A stretch of DNA of 64,000 nucleotides, from the NCBI GenBank assembly GCA_022605405.1, contig JABYQQ010000010.1, positions 248,001 to 312,000 on the forward strand. The letters are read 5' to 3'. A model generated the notes under the pieces. It searched no databases, was not told the origin of the DNA, and saw only the letters and a program-made list of their open reading frames with translations. Source of the DNA: Earliella scabrosa. Taxonomy: Eukaryota > Basidiomycota > Agaricomycetes > Polyporales > Polyporaceae. This document shows, piece after piece, positions 44,473 to 57,300 of this stretch. The stretch's first letter is position 1, and each line of letters starts with the position of its first letter. The translations under genes were made by a program, and so were the position numbers.

Positions 44473-45994
44473 ATGATTGCTGCCCCTCAGGAGACGAACC
44501 TTGACACAACGGTCGGCACTGCTAACATGATCGGCGTCGTGCTATCTACCATCACTTACGGTACGCTCTTACTCGATGGATGGCGCATTGCACTCACTTC
44601 AACTCACTTGATACAGGCGCTCATCTCACACTATTTTGCTCCTTTCTCCGTCGCTGTATCGACCATTCATCGTACGTTGGGAGGTCAAAACGATTACCTT
44701 CCCCGAAGTGGCCTCCAATGGCGTATGCAGTCAGCTTGTTCATCCTCGCCACGACCGGTTTCTGCCTCCAAACATGGCTAAACCACGAAGCGTTCATTCG
44801 GCATCGGAATGATCCTGGAGGCGCTCTAACATACATCGCGACCCACGCCGACCGTCCGGGAAATCGTGCAGTCACAGCTGTGTAAGTTAGAACCCTGTGC
44901 CTACCTTGACTTTGATTCTGATCTAATCACGCTTGAGCAGATATGTGGTCTTGAATTGGTTCTCGGATGGGATGTTGGTTCGTACTTATGGCTTGGTGAT
45001 CCATGGCTAGGTGTGCTTAACTCATGCACGATGCCTATGTAGCTATATCGCTTCTTTGCCTTCTTCCGATTCTCCAGCTGCGTCCGCGCGATGTCAGTAT
45101 GCATGCTCCTGTCACTCATCGGTACGTGGTGCCTGTCTTGAAGACGAGGAATGAGATGACTGAACTGGTAGACCCTGTTGTTTGCGCAGTTCTCGGCGGC
45201 GTTTCCCTTCCGAACATCAGCATGCTCAGCGCAAACCTATGGACTGACCATAGTACAGCACTATCCTTGGCCTACCTGACACTCTCGCTGTCCATCAATG
45301 TCGTTCTCACCATCACTATTGCATGCCGTCTACTAAAGCTTCGCAACACGTTCCCTAACTTCCTCGGTGATCGATCCGGTTGCCTTTACACATACATCGT
45401 CACTATGTTTGTGGAAAGTGCATCACTGTACTCCATCGTCGCAATCGTTACCATCGTTGCCTGTGGAATCAACAGCCCCATACAGAATGCGCTTCTGCCC
45501 ATGCTGGGGCAGTTACAGGTCCGTGACTTCAATCAGTGTACGTATGACTCGCAAATATTGATTGGCGTCGACAGGCTATTCCACCTCTGGTGATCACAGT
45601 ACGCATTATGGAGTGTCGCGCTGTACCCCCGGAATCCTTCTCAACCCAGTCCTCGACAACTCTCAACTTCAGATGCCCGGTGACCCCCGAACCGGAACCA
45701 CTTTCCTTCTCGAATCTGCGGGATAGTGAACTGCAGCCCCCACCGTACGCACAGCCATGCATGTCTCGCTCCTCGATGGTGACACTGGAGAAGTCCGGGC
45801 TTATTGGAGAATCTTTACTCGGGAAGCCCTACCAGTCGTACGCCTCCACAATGGTCACAAGCTCGTCTAGTACGACCCTTGGGAGTCCGCAAGACGGACG
45901 GAAGTCCACCGATCTGGAATGCGGGGTGCGGAAAGACTCGAGAACAGATTCATGCACACTTCCCAGGTCCATCATCCGTATGGCGCTTCCGTAG
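44473..45994 (+). CDS. seven-transmembrane protein of an uncharacterised basidiomycete family (second copy type)
   Basis: Exon 1 starts MIAAPQETNLDTTVGTANMI and ends at 44560. Helices then read MAYAVSLFILATTGFCLQTW, VVLNWFSDGMLLYRFFAFFR, ALSLAYLTLSLSINVVLTIT, CLYTYIVTMFVESASLYSIV and VAIVTIVACGINSPIQNALL, and the conserved end of the membrane part is LPMLGQLQ followed by IPPLVITVRI. The Y-R-F-F motif, the x-ESA-x-Y-S helix and the LGQ-Q motif are shared by a large mushroom-fungus membrane family. The last exon ends at TAG 45992-45994 and encodes a ~130-residue Ser/Thr/Pro-rich cytosolic tail. Introns are short, and boundaries between 44560 and 45200 are approximate. Function is unknown. Confidence 0.8.
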
Positions 45995-46362
45995 GCACCT
46001 ACGTGACCGTTACTCTATACAGCCAGCACCCTGGAGGGCACCTCACTCCTCTCGATCAGTCAGATTGATCAACAATGGGGTTCTCCTCTTCCTGCACCGA
46101 TTACCTACCAGTTCCATGCTACAAGTCAGACCTTGATGTCGCTGTAAGCATCTTCAGGTACGGTATGCTGTTCAGGGACTGGCAGGAGACGTCTTTAGGC
46201 AGCGACACTGCGTACGTTTTGCACATTGTGTAACAGACGGCCTCTGTCAATGTATTCCTACAGTCACGCTGAGCCGCTGGGTACGCGAATGCGCGATCGA
46301 GATCCCCCATACCAACCCCGCGGATGGGTCTCTCTACAGGTCAGCTTCCGTCCTCGACGTAT
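45995..46362. other. intergenic between convergent genes
   Basis: Short 3' flanks of the seven-helix gene and the peptidase. Nothing else is seen. Confidence 0.5.
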
Positions 46363-48990
46363 TCAGACCCCTTGGGTTACGGAGCCATTGAAAACGCCTT
46401 GGTACCACGCAATCTCCCTCTCGAGTGCTTCGCGAATTGTCTGAGCCTGTCTCCACCCGTGACCCTCGCCTTCGAAGATATGTAGCTCAGCACGCCCGCC
46501 ATTTCTTTTGATCTGATGGAGCATCTCAACGGCCTGGTCCACCGGCACCACGGTGTCTGATGCTCCTTGCAGGATCTATGGCTCAATCAGTGAGTATTTC
46601 CTTAAGTGGCGGTGCAGTGTCAATCTTGTTCCACTCACCAGCAATGGCGACTTGATCTTGTCTGCCTTCGAAATAGGCGAGCGGCGCCACCAGAGCCCAG
46701 GATCGGTTTCGGGCGAACCACCAACGTACTTGAGCAGATAGTGGCTCTCGAACTTGTGTAGGACGGCTTGCAGTGTGCGGAGGTCGGACACGCCGAACAT
46801 CGACATGCCCGCGGCGAAGAAGTCGGGCTCGTTAGCCAGAGCAGCGAACGTGGTGAATCCTCCCGCGCTGCCGCCGCGGATCGTCGCTCTGGTTGCATCG
46901 AGGCGACCAAGTTTGCCCAGCTCTTTTACCGCGATGACTGAATCTTCGACGTCTACAAGACCCCATTTACCCAGGAGGCGCTCCCTAGGATCGAGTGAGC
47001 AACACGCCGGTTCGAACCATGACTCAGTGCGCCCGGCGACGTACCTGTAAGCTCTGCCGTACATCATAGATCCACCGTAGTTGACGTCGAGCCTTTGACA
47101 CCGTCAGATACAGAATGGGGGGCGATTGGCGCCACGCTTACCATGCGAACCCTCGGCTTGTGAACAGCTGTGTTGTCCAAGAGAGCCCTTGCGTGGTTTG
47201 GTAAGTCGGACCACCATGCACATTCACCACCACCGGGGGAAGCTCGCCCGGAAGACCACCAGAGTACTCCGGATTGGTGGGAGGGTAATAAACTGCATGT
47301 ATAGGTTCCCCAGTCGTCGGGTGCTCGAAGGTGAACGATTCCGGGGTCGAGATGTATGAAGGAGGAATGTCCTCGCCGGTGATCAGCTCCGCATCCATGA
47401 AGAAGAGTGGCTTGTCGAGGTGCCGTGGGTCGATCCTAAGCTCCACCACAGAGGCGGCTTGTGTATCCGTGGTCGCAACGAAGACGACTCTGCCGTCAGT
47501 GATTCGGCGGAGATAGCTGATGTAGGCGAATGGTGAGTGTAAGTTACGGTACGTTCCATCAGACAACCTGAAGACGTAGAGCTGAGACCGGCCGTCGCGG
47601 AACGAGGCCGCCACGATGTGGTTCTCGTCAAGCACGGCCATGGCGGACATGCCAACTGTTTCAGGGCGCTGGAGTCAGCTGAGGCCAATGTGCACCGTAC
47701 GAGAAGAGCTTACGCCACCAAGTTGCTTCTCCGAAGTCTTCAGCGATGGGCGACTTTGCCACAGGCTTCATGCTGAGCCTAGCGCCGACGTCGAGGATCC
47801 ACGGGTTGAAGTAACCACTGACGTCGTTCGTGAGAACGAAACGTGTGGAGTTAACCCAGTTTAGCTCCCCGAAAGCACTCTCGCCGTCCGCCGGCACGAT
47901 GTGAATGTCGCGTAGCAACAGACTGTCAGACTCATGGTATGTATCCGGATTGAGCTCGATTTGTGCGATCAGCAGCCCACTGGCTTCCCATGACATGTAG
48001 GGATGAGCCCTATCAATGGGGTATTGGTGAGTGGATACCAAGAAAGGCAGGAATCGAACACGACGCACCAGGTCCTCATGACGAGATATTCGCCATCTGG
48101 GCTAAATCTCGGTTTGTCGTAGAAGAAGTCGAGCACGGATGGAGTCCCCAGAGGGCATGGCTGCGGAGGCCCATCCCCGGTGCCGAGATCTAACGCCTTT
48201 ACAATACCCGCCTCTGTGTCGATCACACCGATGCGGTTCTTGATGCACCGACGGGCAGCAGGCGCGGTCGGGTCGTCAAAGGTGTGGTCTTCGATGACTG
48301 CCGCGACGAACCGCGGGTGCACAGGGTGCACGTCAAAGTCCGCATAGCGCACCTTCCAACTGGCTGCGCGAAGGAGGTGTGGTAAGCGCGAGTTGGGTAC
48401 CAGGACGACTCGCCCACTGCATCCTACCTGGAGTCACCGGGGTGGGCGCTCCTCCTGGCTTCACTTGATAGACTCGGCCATCCGGGAGATTCGAAAAGTA
48501 CACCGTGCCATTGAACACAGTGGCGTGGCCTCCGCCATACTCGTGAACGGCCGTCCGCGCGTCCCATTGGGGGTCCTCGAACACGGCTTCACGGCTGTGG
48601 TATTTTCGGAGGACGTTCCTCCCTCCTGCGATGCATCGAATCAGATCTCCAATTTGCCGCAGTCGGCGACGAGACTCGCCTTCGTTTGGTCTTATCTCGG
48701 AGACGTACACCTCCCCACTCAGTTTGTCAACGAATATGTCAGCAAGTGTGCTGTCCTGGACGCTAATATGAGCGTGTGTACTGTGCAGATAAGGTGCGAG
48801 GAACTTCGCATACCTGACGGACCATCCAGTCGGGAGTTATCGGGGAATCCCAGAAACCATAGGGATGGCGTCGGGCTCCGGAAGGTGTATTGAAGTGTTC
48901 CTGCGTCGGTGGGCCAGTGGTCTGCCCAGGCAACGCACGAACGAGTGCTGAGCCTAGAAGAATGTAGGACGTTGCTAGGAGCCCTCTCAT
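46363..48990 (-). CDS. S9-family serine peptidase (prolyl oligopeptidase fold, S9C-like), probably secreted
   Basis: Exon 1 (48990-48814) starts MRGLLATSYILLGSALVRAL, a plausible signal peptide. Exon 2 runs 48755-48428. The N-terminal part is a beta-propeller (EDPQWDARTAVHEYGGGHAT, FNGTVYFSNLPDGRVYQVK, WKVRYADFDVHPVHPRFVAA). The C-terminal half is the alpha/beta hydrolase: PPVVVNVHGGPTYQTTQGLS, DVNYGGS, catalytic Ser in IRGGSAGGFTTFAALANEPD, Asp in QGASDTVVPVDQAVEML and His in FEGEGHGWRQAQTIREALER. The triad is complete and the stop is at 46363-46365. Such enzymes remove short peptides or acyl-amino acids from peptide N-termini. About nine exons are needed; the internal splice sites are conventional but I list only the first two. 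Confidence 0.9.
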
Positions 48991-49268
48991 ATTGCCCGGC
49001 AGGCCGTGAGCAGAGAAGATAAGAACGGAAGAACAAACGGTATCGTCACGGTCGACCGGTCGCGGCTTGCGTGGGAGTGTCTCCGAACGATGTCGATGAG
49101 CGCCGCTAAGTATGGCACATCGAACGCCAACAACGAATGCGCGCTTGCAAGTTAGGTCCTGCGCGCCCCATAGCCTCGAGCAGCAGCAACAGCGTGAGCG
49201 ACAGATCGATTGCAAACTTCTTCCTGACATCCAGCAGATAATACTAGCGCTACAGTTCTTCGTGCATT

Positions 49269-51270
49269 TTACACCAACGGCCTGTACTTCAGCTCCAAAT
49301 AACGCAAGGGGATGTAGCAGAGCCCGGCGGTGAAGAACGCCAGCTCGAACCCAATATCCCCCGTGTGGTGAGCAATTGGCCCGACGAACCACACTTGGTC
49401 CATGCTCGGTATGATGAGCGCCACCGAAAGCAAACACGCCCCCAGCGCGGCGAGGCCTGTCGGGAGGCGGCGGGAGTCGTCCCAGTATTGCAAGTTGTAT
49501 GTGCTGAAGTCGCCGCGACGGATCACCAGGTGCTCGCAGAGGATAACCGCCCCAAATGCGCTCGCCCAATATCCGATGAGCCCGAGGAAGTTTGTCAGGG
49601 TGTCGTAGAACTTGTGCGAGCCGACGATGGAGAGTGGGATGATGCTGTTGAAACGGACAGTTGGTCAGAATGTACGTCACTGATTGCGCAACTGAAACTT
49701 ACACCACGGTGGCGAGCACCGAGAACAAGTAGCGCGGGACGACGACGCAAGGAGGGATGAAGACTTGGAAGCACAGGCAGAACGAGTAGAGCGTGCCTGC
49801 GATGTTGGCAGTCACGCTCAACGCCATGAGGACCGTTAAGAATTTGCCAAAGTTTCCGGCAGGTTGGAGCATCGCTTCAATAAGACCTCCGACATTGCCG
49901 TCGGCGTACCCCACTTCCCATGCGGGGACCAGCGGGACCGAAAGAACAACGGCAGCGCCAAGACATTGCAGGAGTATCTATGAGAACTATGTGAGTGGTG
50001 AGTACAAGCCAGACAGGGAGACGCCATACGATTGGAATGTTGAATCCAAGATACGAGTACCAGAATATCTTCCAACTGAGAGGATAGGTTAGATCGATAC
50101 GTATCCAGTAGTTATAAGTGGTAGGCCTACCTTGAGACCGAGGGTGTGTAGTAAATAGTGAAGTCCGAGCCCAATGGACAGTACGTGATAGTAAACCCGG
50201 CGATCGTGGCAGCGAACGACAGGACGGCCTGCGCAGTCGCTGGCTCGACGATAGGTGGATTCGTGATGTGTCTGCCACCAATACCGAGGGCGACCAGGTA
50301 GACAACGAGGACCGGTATCCATGCAAGGCGTTCGTACCAGTTGAGGACGCGGTAACCACAGAACGATACCTAAATGGTCTTCAGCGCCGCGATTCCCAGT
50401 TGACAGTATACAATACTGACCAGCAAAGATACAATCGCGATCACTACGATTCCGACGCTGTTAATGGATTGTCAAAAGACGACGCTATCAGTGATGTGAG
50501 CAAGCACATACTTCCACGTAAGTTGGCCGTTTGTGATACTTGACAGGGTTTGTCCACCAAGTATGCAGTTGAGGATACAGAAGCCCATCATACCACATAG
50601 GTTTAGTACGCTCGGTATTGTGACCCCGAAGTACCTTGGATGGAGATCCCGTCAGCGTTCGTTATTGGACTAAATCGAGTCACATACGTACCCGAAACTG
50701 TAGCGAGCCTGGCACATTTGGCGCAATCCTAGCTTGGGTCCCCACGTTGAGCTGTACGCGTGTGGTTAAGATGCGTCCGAGAGATCGGAAGGTCGGATCT
50801 GTCGACTTACAAGTACGCGGGAAGGGCGCTACAGAGCAAGTTGAAGAACATGATCACCAAGCACGAGTCGCGCAGTCCCAAACCAAAGATGACGGGGCCA
50901 AGAGTACCCGCAGAGAATCTTCGAGAGGGATGTGTTGAACATGTTGGTGGAAAAGGGAAGGAGCTAGAGCACGCACGACAGAATGTTGAAGTTCATCGCT
51001 AGCCAGATGAAAAAAATCTTGCTGTGCTGGGTGTCAACCCTCTGGCTCTCAGGGACGGGGACGATGCCTGTCACGCGACATCAGAAGAAGGCGAAGTGGT
51101 TGTAAGAGACGACGGGCACCTCTTGTTTCCAGACCCCACAGGAGCAACTTCCTTGTCAAAGGATGGGAGTAGTGCCAGTCCTTCTGCGCATGCGAGAGCT
51201 CGGGGATGGACGAGCTCGCGTCCTTCTCGATGTCTGGGCTTGTGTCGCTGATCTTCTTGTCTTCCTCCAT
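49269..51270 (-). CDS. NCS1-family purine/cytosine permease (FCY2-like)
   Basis: The gene starts MEEDKKISDTSPDIEKDASS, a hydrophilic N-terminus ending in GLETRGIVPVPESQR, which leads into the first helix (IFFIWLAMNFNILSFSTGML). Later landmarks are GPKLGLRQMCQARYSFGY, NGQLTWKYV, AVLSFAATIAGFTITYCPLG followed by SDFTIYYTP, then NVGGLIEAMLQPAGNFGKFL, ALSVTANIAGTLYSFCLCFQ and FLGLIGYWASAFGAVILCEH. The frame ends YLELKYRPLV at the stop 49269-49271. This order matches fungal cytosine-purine permeases, proton symporters of the plasma membrane with about twelve helices. The gene is split by roughly ten short introns; small ones around 50400-50900 are approximate. The start is divergent from the MOB gene. 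Confidence 0.88.
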
Positions 51271-51891
51271 GGCTGCTGAGTGCGCGATGGATAGGGAGGA
51301 CCGCGATGGATGTGCAGGGAAGACGGTCGAGTCAGGGAGATATCAGGCTGCTCGAAAAGATAGCAGCGCGGCCGGGTTGCCGCGCGGAACAACGTTCCCC
51401 GTTCCCCATGCGGCCACAAACCTAGCGCAGAAAAAAGTTTGCGCTTGGCCATTGCTGCAAATGAGTCCGAGCTGCACAGACATGGGGTACATAGAGAACA
51501 TAGGAGACCAACGTTGAGAAGTCGCGCGATCCTTTTGCCGATGATGATCGTCCCGCGCGATCGCCCAAGCCGTTCTCATTTGCGCAAATATTGGGCAACG
51601 CATCGCTAACTCCTTTCGCTGCGGAGGTGCTTCCGTTTTGGACTGTAGCTGGCGGCATTTCCTATGCTCAATCAAGCGTGTAGGTTTGCATAGCGTGTGC
51701 GTCGAAGGAGAGGAAGCCGGTTCGCGTGGATCGCGCTAACTCAAAACCCCTTACATAGCTATACTTAGCAATCAATAATGATCGGCAAATTGACGCATCA
51801 GGCAGTCGGATCCCACGGTCTTTGACGCGTCCACAGCGACCTCAAGAGCTTCCGAGTCGCGCTCAACGTCGGCGAGCCCGCTCCCTGCGAC
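51271..51891. promoter_or_regulatory. bidirectional promoter between the permease and the MOB gene
   Basis: About 620 bases separate the two divergent ATGs. There is no recognisable gene and no strong TATA box. Confidence 0.45.
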
Positions 51892-53800
51892 ATGGCCATC
51901 CTCATCCAGCGCCCCCTCAAGGGCTCCCGCATCTCGTCCTTCTACCCCGTCAAGTCTCTGCCTCCTCTCTCGGCGCTTGACAGCGCGTTCCAATTGCAAG
52001 AATACATCTCCCTCCTCATCCGCCTAGACGTCCATGACGTAGAGCGCATTGTCTCAATCCCGGGCAAGGGCCCTGTCGACAGTCAGGACAACGGCGAAGC
52101 TAAGGGCGACGACAAAGAGGGCGAAAAGGACGGCGCGGGCAGTGTGAATGTTGACGAGGCATGCTGGGTATACGAGCAACTACGGTATGTAGTACGACCC
52201 ACTTCGAGGTGGATTGGCTTCTGAAGAGCGTACGCCCAGCCGGCTGGCCCAAGACCTGTCGCATCCTCTCATCACCATGCTGCAGCAAGAGTGTACGCGA
52301 AGCACCTGTCCTGAAATGAAAGCGGGCGAATGGCTGTACCTGTGCGTTGCGCACGGGAATGAGGGCGCCATGGAGGTACGGGCGACTCCCCCGTTGGCAC
52401 ACTGGAGAACTCCCCGGCTTACACCGTACCACGTAGCAATGTTGTGCAATAGACTACATCCTCCACACTCTTGACAGCGCGACCGCGCTCCTCAACTCAC
52501 CCCGCGCCTTCCCCTCACGGTGCGTCACGCGACGGCGTTGCCCAACCATGTACCCAGTCGTGTTCTAACCACCCACCCACGCAGCCTCTCCATACCTGCC
52601 ACCTCTCATCGCCATTTCTCCTCCCTTGCTCGTCGTCTTGGACGCATCTTCGCACATGCCTACTTCCACCATCGCGAAGCCTTCGAGCAAGCCGAGGCCG
52701 AATCTTCTCTCTATGCCCGCTTCCTCGCCTTGACCTCCAAGTTCGACCTCGTGCCAGCCGAGTTCCTCGTCATCCCACCTCGGCTCACCGCGATGTCAGA
52801 CGACGCCCACGGCGGGCGCGGCGATCACGTCGAGCCCCCGCGCCTCCTTGCCGCCTCTCTGGACCCCCACAGAGACCTCGGACGCGACGAACGCGGGTGG
52901 TCAGGTCAAGATGCGCAAGGCAGGGACCGCGGTACGAGCCCGCCAGGCGCTCCCAGCCAGCGCGGGAACGAGAGTCCTCGCAGGTTTGGCCGGAATCGGA
53001 CGGACACGATGGTCTACAGCGAGGCGTTCACCATTGCGGAGGAGCTGGCCAAGGGCGACCTGTCCGAAGTGGACATTGACCGCGAAATCGCTGCGGAACG
53101 CAACGCTGCCGCGCTCGAGGCAGACCTCCCGTCTGCTGTGCCGACTGTAATCGAGGTCACTTCGCCTCAGCCTCCGGTCGACGTACCAACGAGCTCTGAA
53201 CCCGCCGAGCCCGAGAAGGAACCCGAGGCCGAGGCTGAGGCTGAGGCTGAGGGAGCGGAGGATGAAGATGAGGACGAGGAAGATGAGGAGGACGAAGCAC
53301 CACACCCCCCGCCGGAAGCAGACGCCGCACAGGAACCTATTCTCATCATAGTTCCTAGCAGGTCCGAGGAGGAGGTAGAAACGGCATCTCCAGAGGAAGA
53401 GGAAGCACCAGAGGAACAGGTACCTGCAGTTGAACCCGAGACGAAGGCGGACGAGAGTGCACTGGCGCCGAGTCAGGCTGACGAACCCGCCGCGGCGGAG
53501 GAGTTGACCTCAAGCGAAGTGTCTGCTTCGGAGGAAGTTCAGGCGCCTGCGCCTGTTGACCCGGTTCAAACCATTGCCGAGGAGCACGACGAGAAGGCGG
53601 CTTTGGAGGAGGCCGAGGAACCCGCCCCTACGGTCGCGACCCCACCGGAAGAGCCCGCTCCTGCAGCCGCTTCCGAGCCTGTGTCTGAGGCGAAGGCGGA
53701 GGACGAGGCAAAAAAGGATGATGCCCCAGTGGTGGAGGATGTGAAGGTGGAGGATACGAAGGAGACATCCTCGCACCCTGAGGCCGCTACTGCTTCATGA
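51892..53800 (+). CDS. MOB4/phocein-family protein with a long acidic C-terminal extension
   Basis: Exons 51892-52184, 52240-52375, 52437-52519 and 52585-53800 give 575 residues in phase. Residues ~1-270 are the MOB domain: IQRPLKGSRISSFYPVKSLP, LQEYISLLIRLDVHDVERIV, CWVYEQLRRLAQDLSHPLIT, then the zinc site C-x4-C (ECTRSTCPEMKAGEWLYLC) and its two histidines in the SHRHFSSLARRLGRIFAHAY helix (FAHAYFHH). Phocein belongs to the STRIPAK phosphatase-kinase complex. Family members usually stop near 225-230 residues, but here about 300 more follow: an Arg/Gly/Pro stretch, then a Glu/Ala/Pro-rich acidic tail with a GAGGCT-repeat-encoded EAEAEAEAEG near 53230. The tail is predicted disordered. Confidence 0.92.
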
Positions 53801-54309
53801 TAGTAACGGTACGACATATCGGACTATTTGCGGTGGTCCACCGTTGTACGTTGCGCTGGCCGCGAGTCGCGAGCCCCGCGGTTTTTGTGTTGTGTGTATA
53901 CGCATACCCTGCTATGGATCGACATCAGGTCGTATTCTCGGTCGATTTGGCTGTGATCCTTCTTGAAGTGGGGCCAGATCGCAAGGCATGCAAGTTGTGG
54001 TTGGTATGGAGTGCTTGTGCAACGACGTTTGAGTTTCATGAGGTCTATGTACAGATACAGTAAGGCGAGGCGAAGGGGTCCAGGGAACGAGGTATGAAGC
54101 ACTAATACAAGAGACAGCGTGGCGACAGCAATGCTACAGCAATAGGCAAACCAGAACAACCAGCGCGATGACATCATGGGCACAACATGCGTATCCAACA
54201 CACAACCCGGGCGGAGGATCGGGACTAGATGGACATCGGATATCTCGGATACATGACACACTGGCAACAAATCCAACCAAGAACTAGGGCCCGTACACAG
54301 ATACAACAG
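53801..54309. other. intergenic between convergent genes
   Basis: This holds the 3' ends of the MOB gene and the RdRP gene. Frames here are short and featureless. Confidence 0.5.
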
Positions 54310-57300
54310 CTAAGATTCCTCGGACGTATGCTTGCGTAAATAGGCGGGGGAGATACACATCCAGTGGTAGAAGTCGTGCGCGACCGTCTTCGGGCATCCC
54401 AACGCCTCGGCCTTGATCTCGCACAAGTCGCGGAGTGCGACGTTCCACGGGAACCGGCTCCACTTTCGGGAGGACGTCTTGTAGTCGTACGAGTACGCAT
54501 AGGAGGCCTTGAGGCGACGGACCGTGGCAGCGTCAAAGTAGAGGAGACCGGTTGGCTTGGAATGGAACTCGCGCGAGAGAGCTCGGAGCACGTCCTGGCG
54601 GCGCTCGATGGGGAGGTCAGTGAACGTCTTGGCCGCCTTGTTCCCCTGCGCTTTCTTCGACTTCGGGACATGCAGCTTCAGTTTCGCCTTAGTGTACATC
54701 CACTCGACGTGGTCCCGAATGGCGCAGAGCTCGGTCTGCATATGGGGGTTCTTCTGTTGCTCCGCGATGGTAGCGGCCCGGGCCCAAGCATCGCGCCAGG
54801 GACGGGCAAGATCTTTATCCTCCAACACGACGACATCCCCGTCGTGCTTCAGCTTTGCCTCGATACGTGCCAGCTCTTTATCGCACTTGGACTCGATGGT
54901 CTTGAATCGCAGGTGGTCCATAACGAACGGTGGTAGGGAGGATGGCCGTTTGAGGTTGGTCTGGTTGTTCTCTGCGAGATGATCCGTCTCTTGGATGGCC
55001 TCTTTCCAAGCAGGGCACCGGCGCTGCCAGACACGGTTCTGACAGTGCTCGCGGTATACATCCGGCTTGACGGTGACGCCAGTCTTCGAGCCGTCGAGAA
55101 TGGCACAGAACCTAAGTAGACAGAGGCCTGTCAGCGGCATCGAACCGTGTCAAGAGGGATGGAAACCCACATATAAGCTAGGAAGATGGTATCTGGATGG
55201 CTGTATCCCTTATGATAGGTGCTATTCTCCCACCAAGTGGAGTATTGACCGACAAGGGACTTGTCCTGCAGTGCGCCCAGGAGGTACTTTTGCAGAGAGT
55301 AGATCATGTAGTCGTCGTCAGGCTCCGCAGGAAGTCGACCGCGGAAGTCCTTGACGGTTTCTGCGTTCTTCAGCAGAGCTGCCTTGACATCAGGCGGTTC
55401 CACCGCGTACCTGCGCGGATCAGGAGGGCGGAAAGAGTCGACCAACGTAGGGTCCCAGAAGACTTCCATGGTGTCACCATCGTAGTCACCTATGTCATCG
55501 TCGCATGAGAAAGGTTTGAGACGGAGCTGACAGTGGACTTACCTCCACCAGTCAGACTTGCCAGATGACGGTTCAAAGGCGTGCCGTTGTACATGTGGCT
55601 AGCAGTGGAGACGACGATGACGTCCACGTAGTGACTGAGCTGGACATGTTCTACGGCCTTCACCTGTGATTAAACGTAAGCACCACACAGCATGACAAGG
55701 CCGTGCGCAGCCTCGCAGAGAGCGTACCTTCTGGACATCACTAGGAACCTTGCAGGGATGACGAGTCACCTAGGTCATCTTGTCAGTTCAAGCATTGCGG
55801 CCATGACTAGGTGATCTGACCAGAACGTCGCCCTTGATCACGTCGGTCAACCTTCCCTCCCTATCAGGCAGATTTCGCATAGAACTCTTGACCTGAATTT
55901 CGCCCGGTCCAAGGACACCATACGGATCTGGAAAGCGTTCAGTTGACTGAAAAACCTCTGCGCATCCAAAACTAGTCGCTCACCTGGCACGATGAAAGCC
56001 GAGCATGACATCGGCACCTCGAACCGGTACCGCGCCGTGAACGTCCGCACGACCTTCTTCGCGACCTCCTGCAGCTTCGCCCGCAGCACCATGCAGGTCT
56101 CCGGGCGGAAGCCGGAGTCGAGCAGCCTCATGCAGGTCTCCTCCAGACTGGACGGGGAGCCGCTGATCGGGTCCTCCCACCACGCACTGCTTTGCTCGTG
56201 CAGCGCGTTGTCGAGCTGCGTGAGCCCGTCCTCGTCGTCCCACTCCTCTTCCTGGTCTTCGTGGACGTACCCGAAGGCGCGCGCACGACCGGAGTCGGCC
56301 CTAGCGAGCCGTGCTGGTATGACCCCGCCCTCTCTGGACAACGCGTGCCACAGGAGCTTCATCTCCGCGTCGCGCTTCTCTGGATCCACGCGCCCGCCCT
56401 CGTGGTTGTCCCAGTTGAGGAGCGCGCCGACGCGCTCGTCGAGGTTCGCCTGGAACAGCTCTGCGAAGCGCGAGTGGGGAACACCATTCTCCGCAAAGTT
56501 GGTGATCGTCTCGGTCGACAGCTTCGCGGGGCACCGCATGTGGGACGCGCGCAGCACATCGATGGTCACCTTCGCAGGGTCGGTGCCCTTGGGGAGGATG
56601 CATTCCGCGAACGGCTTGGAGTCGTACTTGATTTTGATCTGTGAAGGGCGGAGCCAGATGGTGGGTACCTGCTCTTCCTCGGGAGGCAGGTCGTGTCGGA
56701 CGAGAAGTAGACCCTTGGCGCCCCCGATGCGGCACTGGACTGCTGTGGGCGGAGCTTGCCACCGACCCATCTTCTGGAAGAGTGCCTGCATCAGCGCGCG
56801 ATTAGCCAGACCGCACCCATCGGTCATCTGCATCTCGCTAGGTGGTTTCCCAGGACCGGTGAATGCGTCGCAGACTGCAGTGAGGTTAGTAAACTCGCGA
56901 ATAGACTTCGAATGCTGGCGGGTAACCTACTGATGTCGTCTGTGAAGTTGATGTTCTCGGGTTCGAGACGGACTCCGGGAACGGAGTTAGACAAGCCTAG
57001 GGCAAATCGGGCGGCCCACTTAGACATGGTCTGAAAGGCACGGGTGAGCATATGAACACGGTACCACAGCGATGGGTGTTTACCTGGTCGTCGTTCAGCT
57101 GGAGGTCATTGTGCCACTCGATGAAGCGCAAGAACGACCACTCCCGCGTGGTGGACGGGTCTGCGGGAGGCGCGACAGAGAGGTGCTCGCTATGTCCACT
57201 GACAACTTCGTTGGTCCTGAACAAGAAGACGTTTTGCTCCTTGGCGAAGAACGCACGATAGACCTTCCCGCATATGATGAAAGGACGTCGGAAGTACTCG

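Noticed and set aside
49272..51270. Permease as a pseudogene because many short frames are needed
   Set aside because: The fragments fall in the correct family order, are joined by conventional GT-AG introns, and no in-exon stop was found in the conserved helices.
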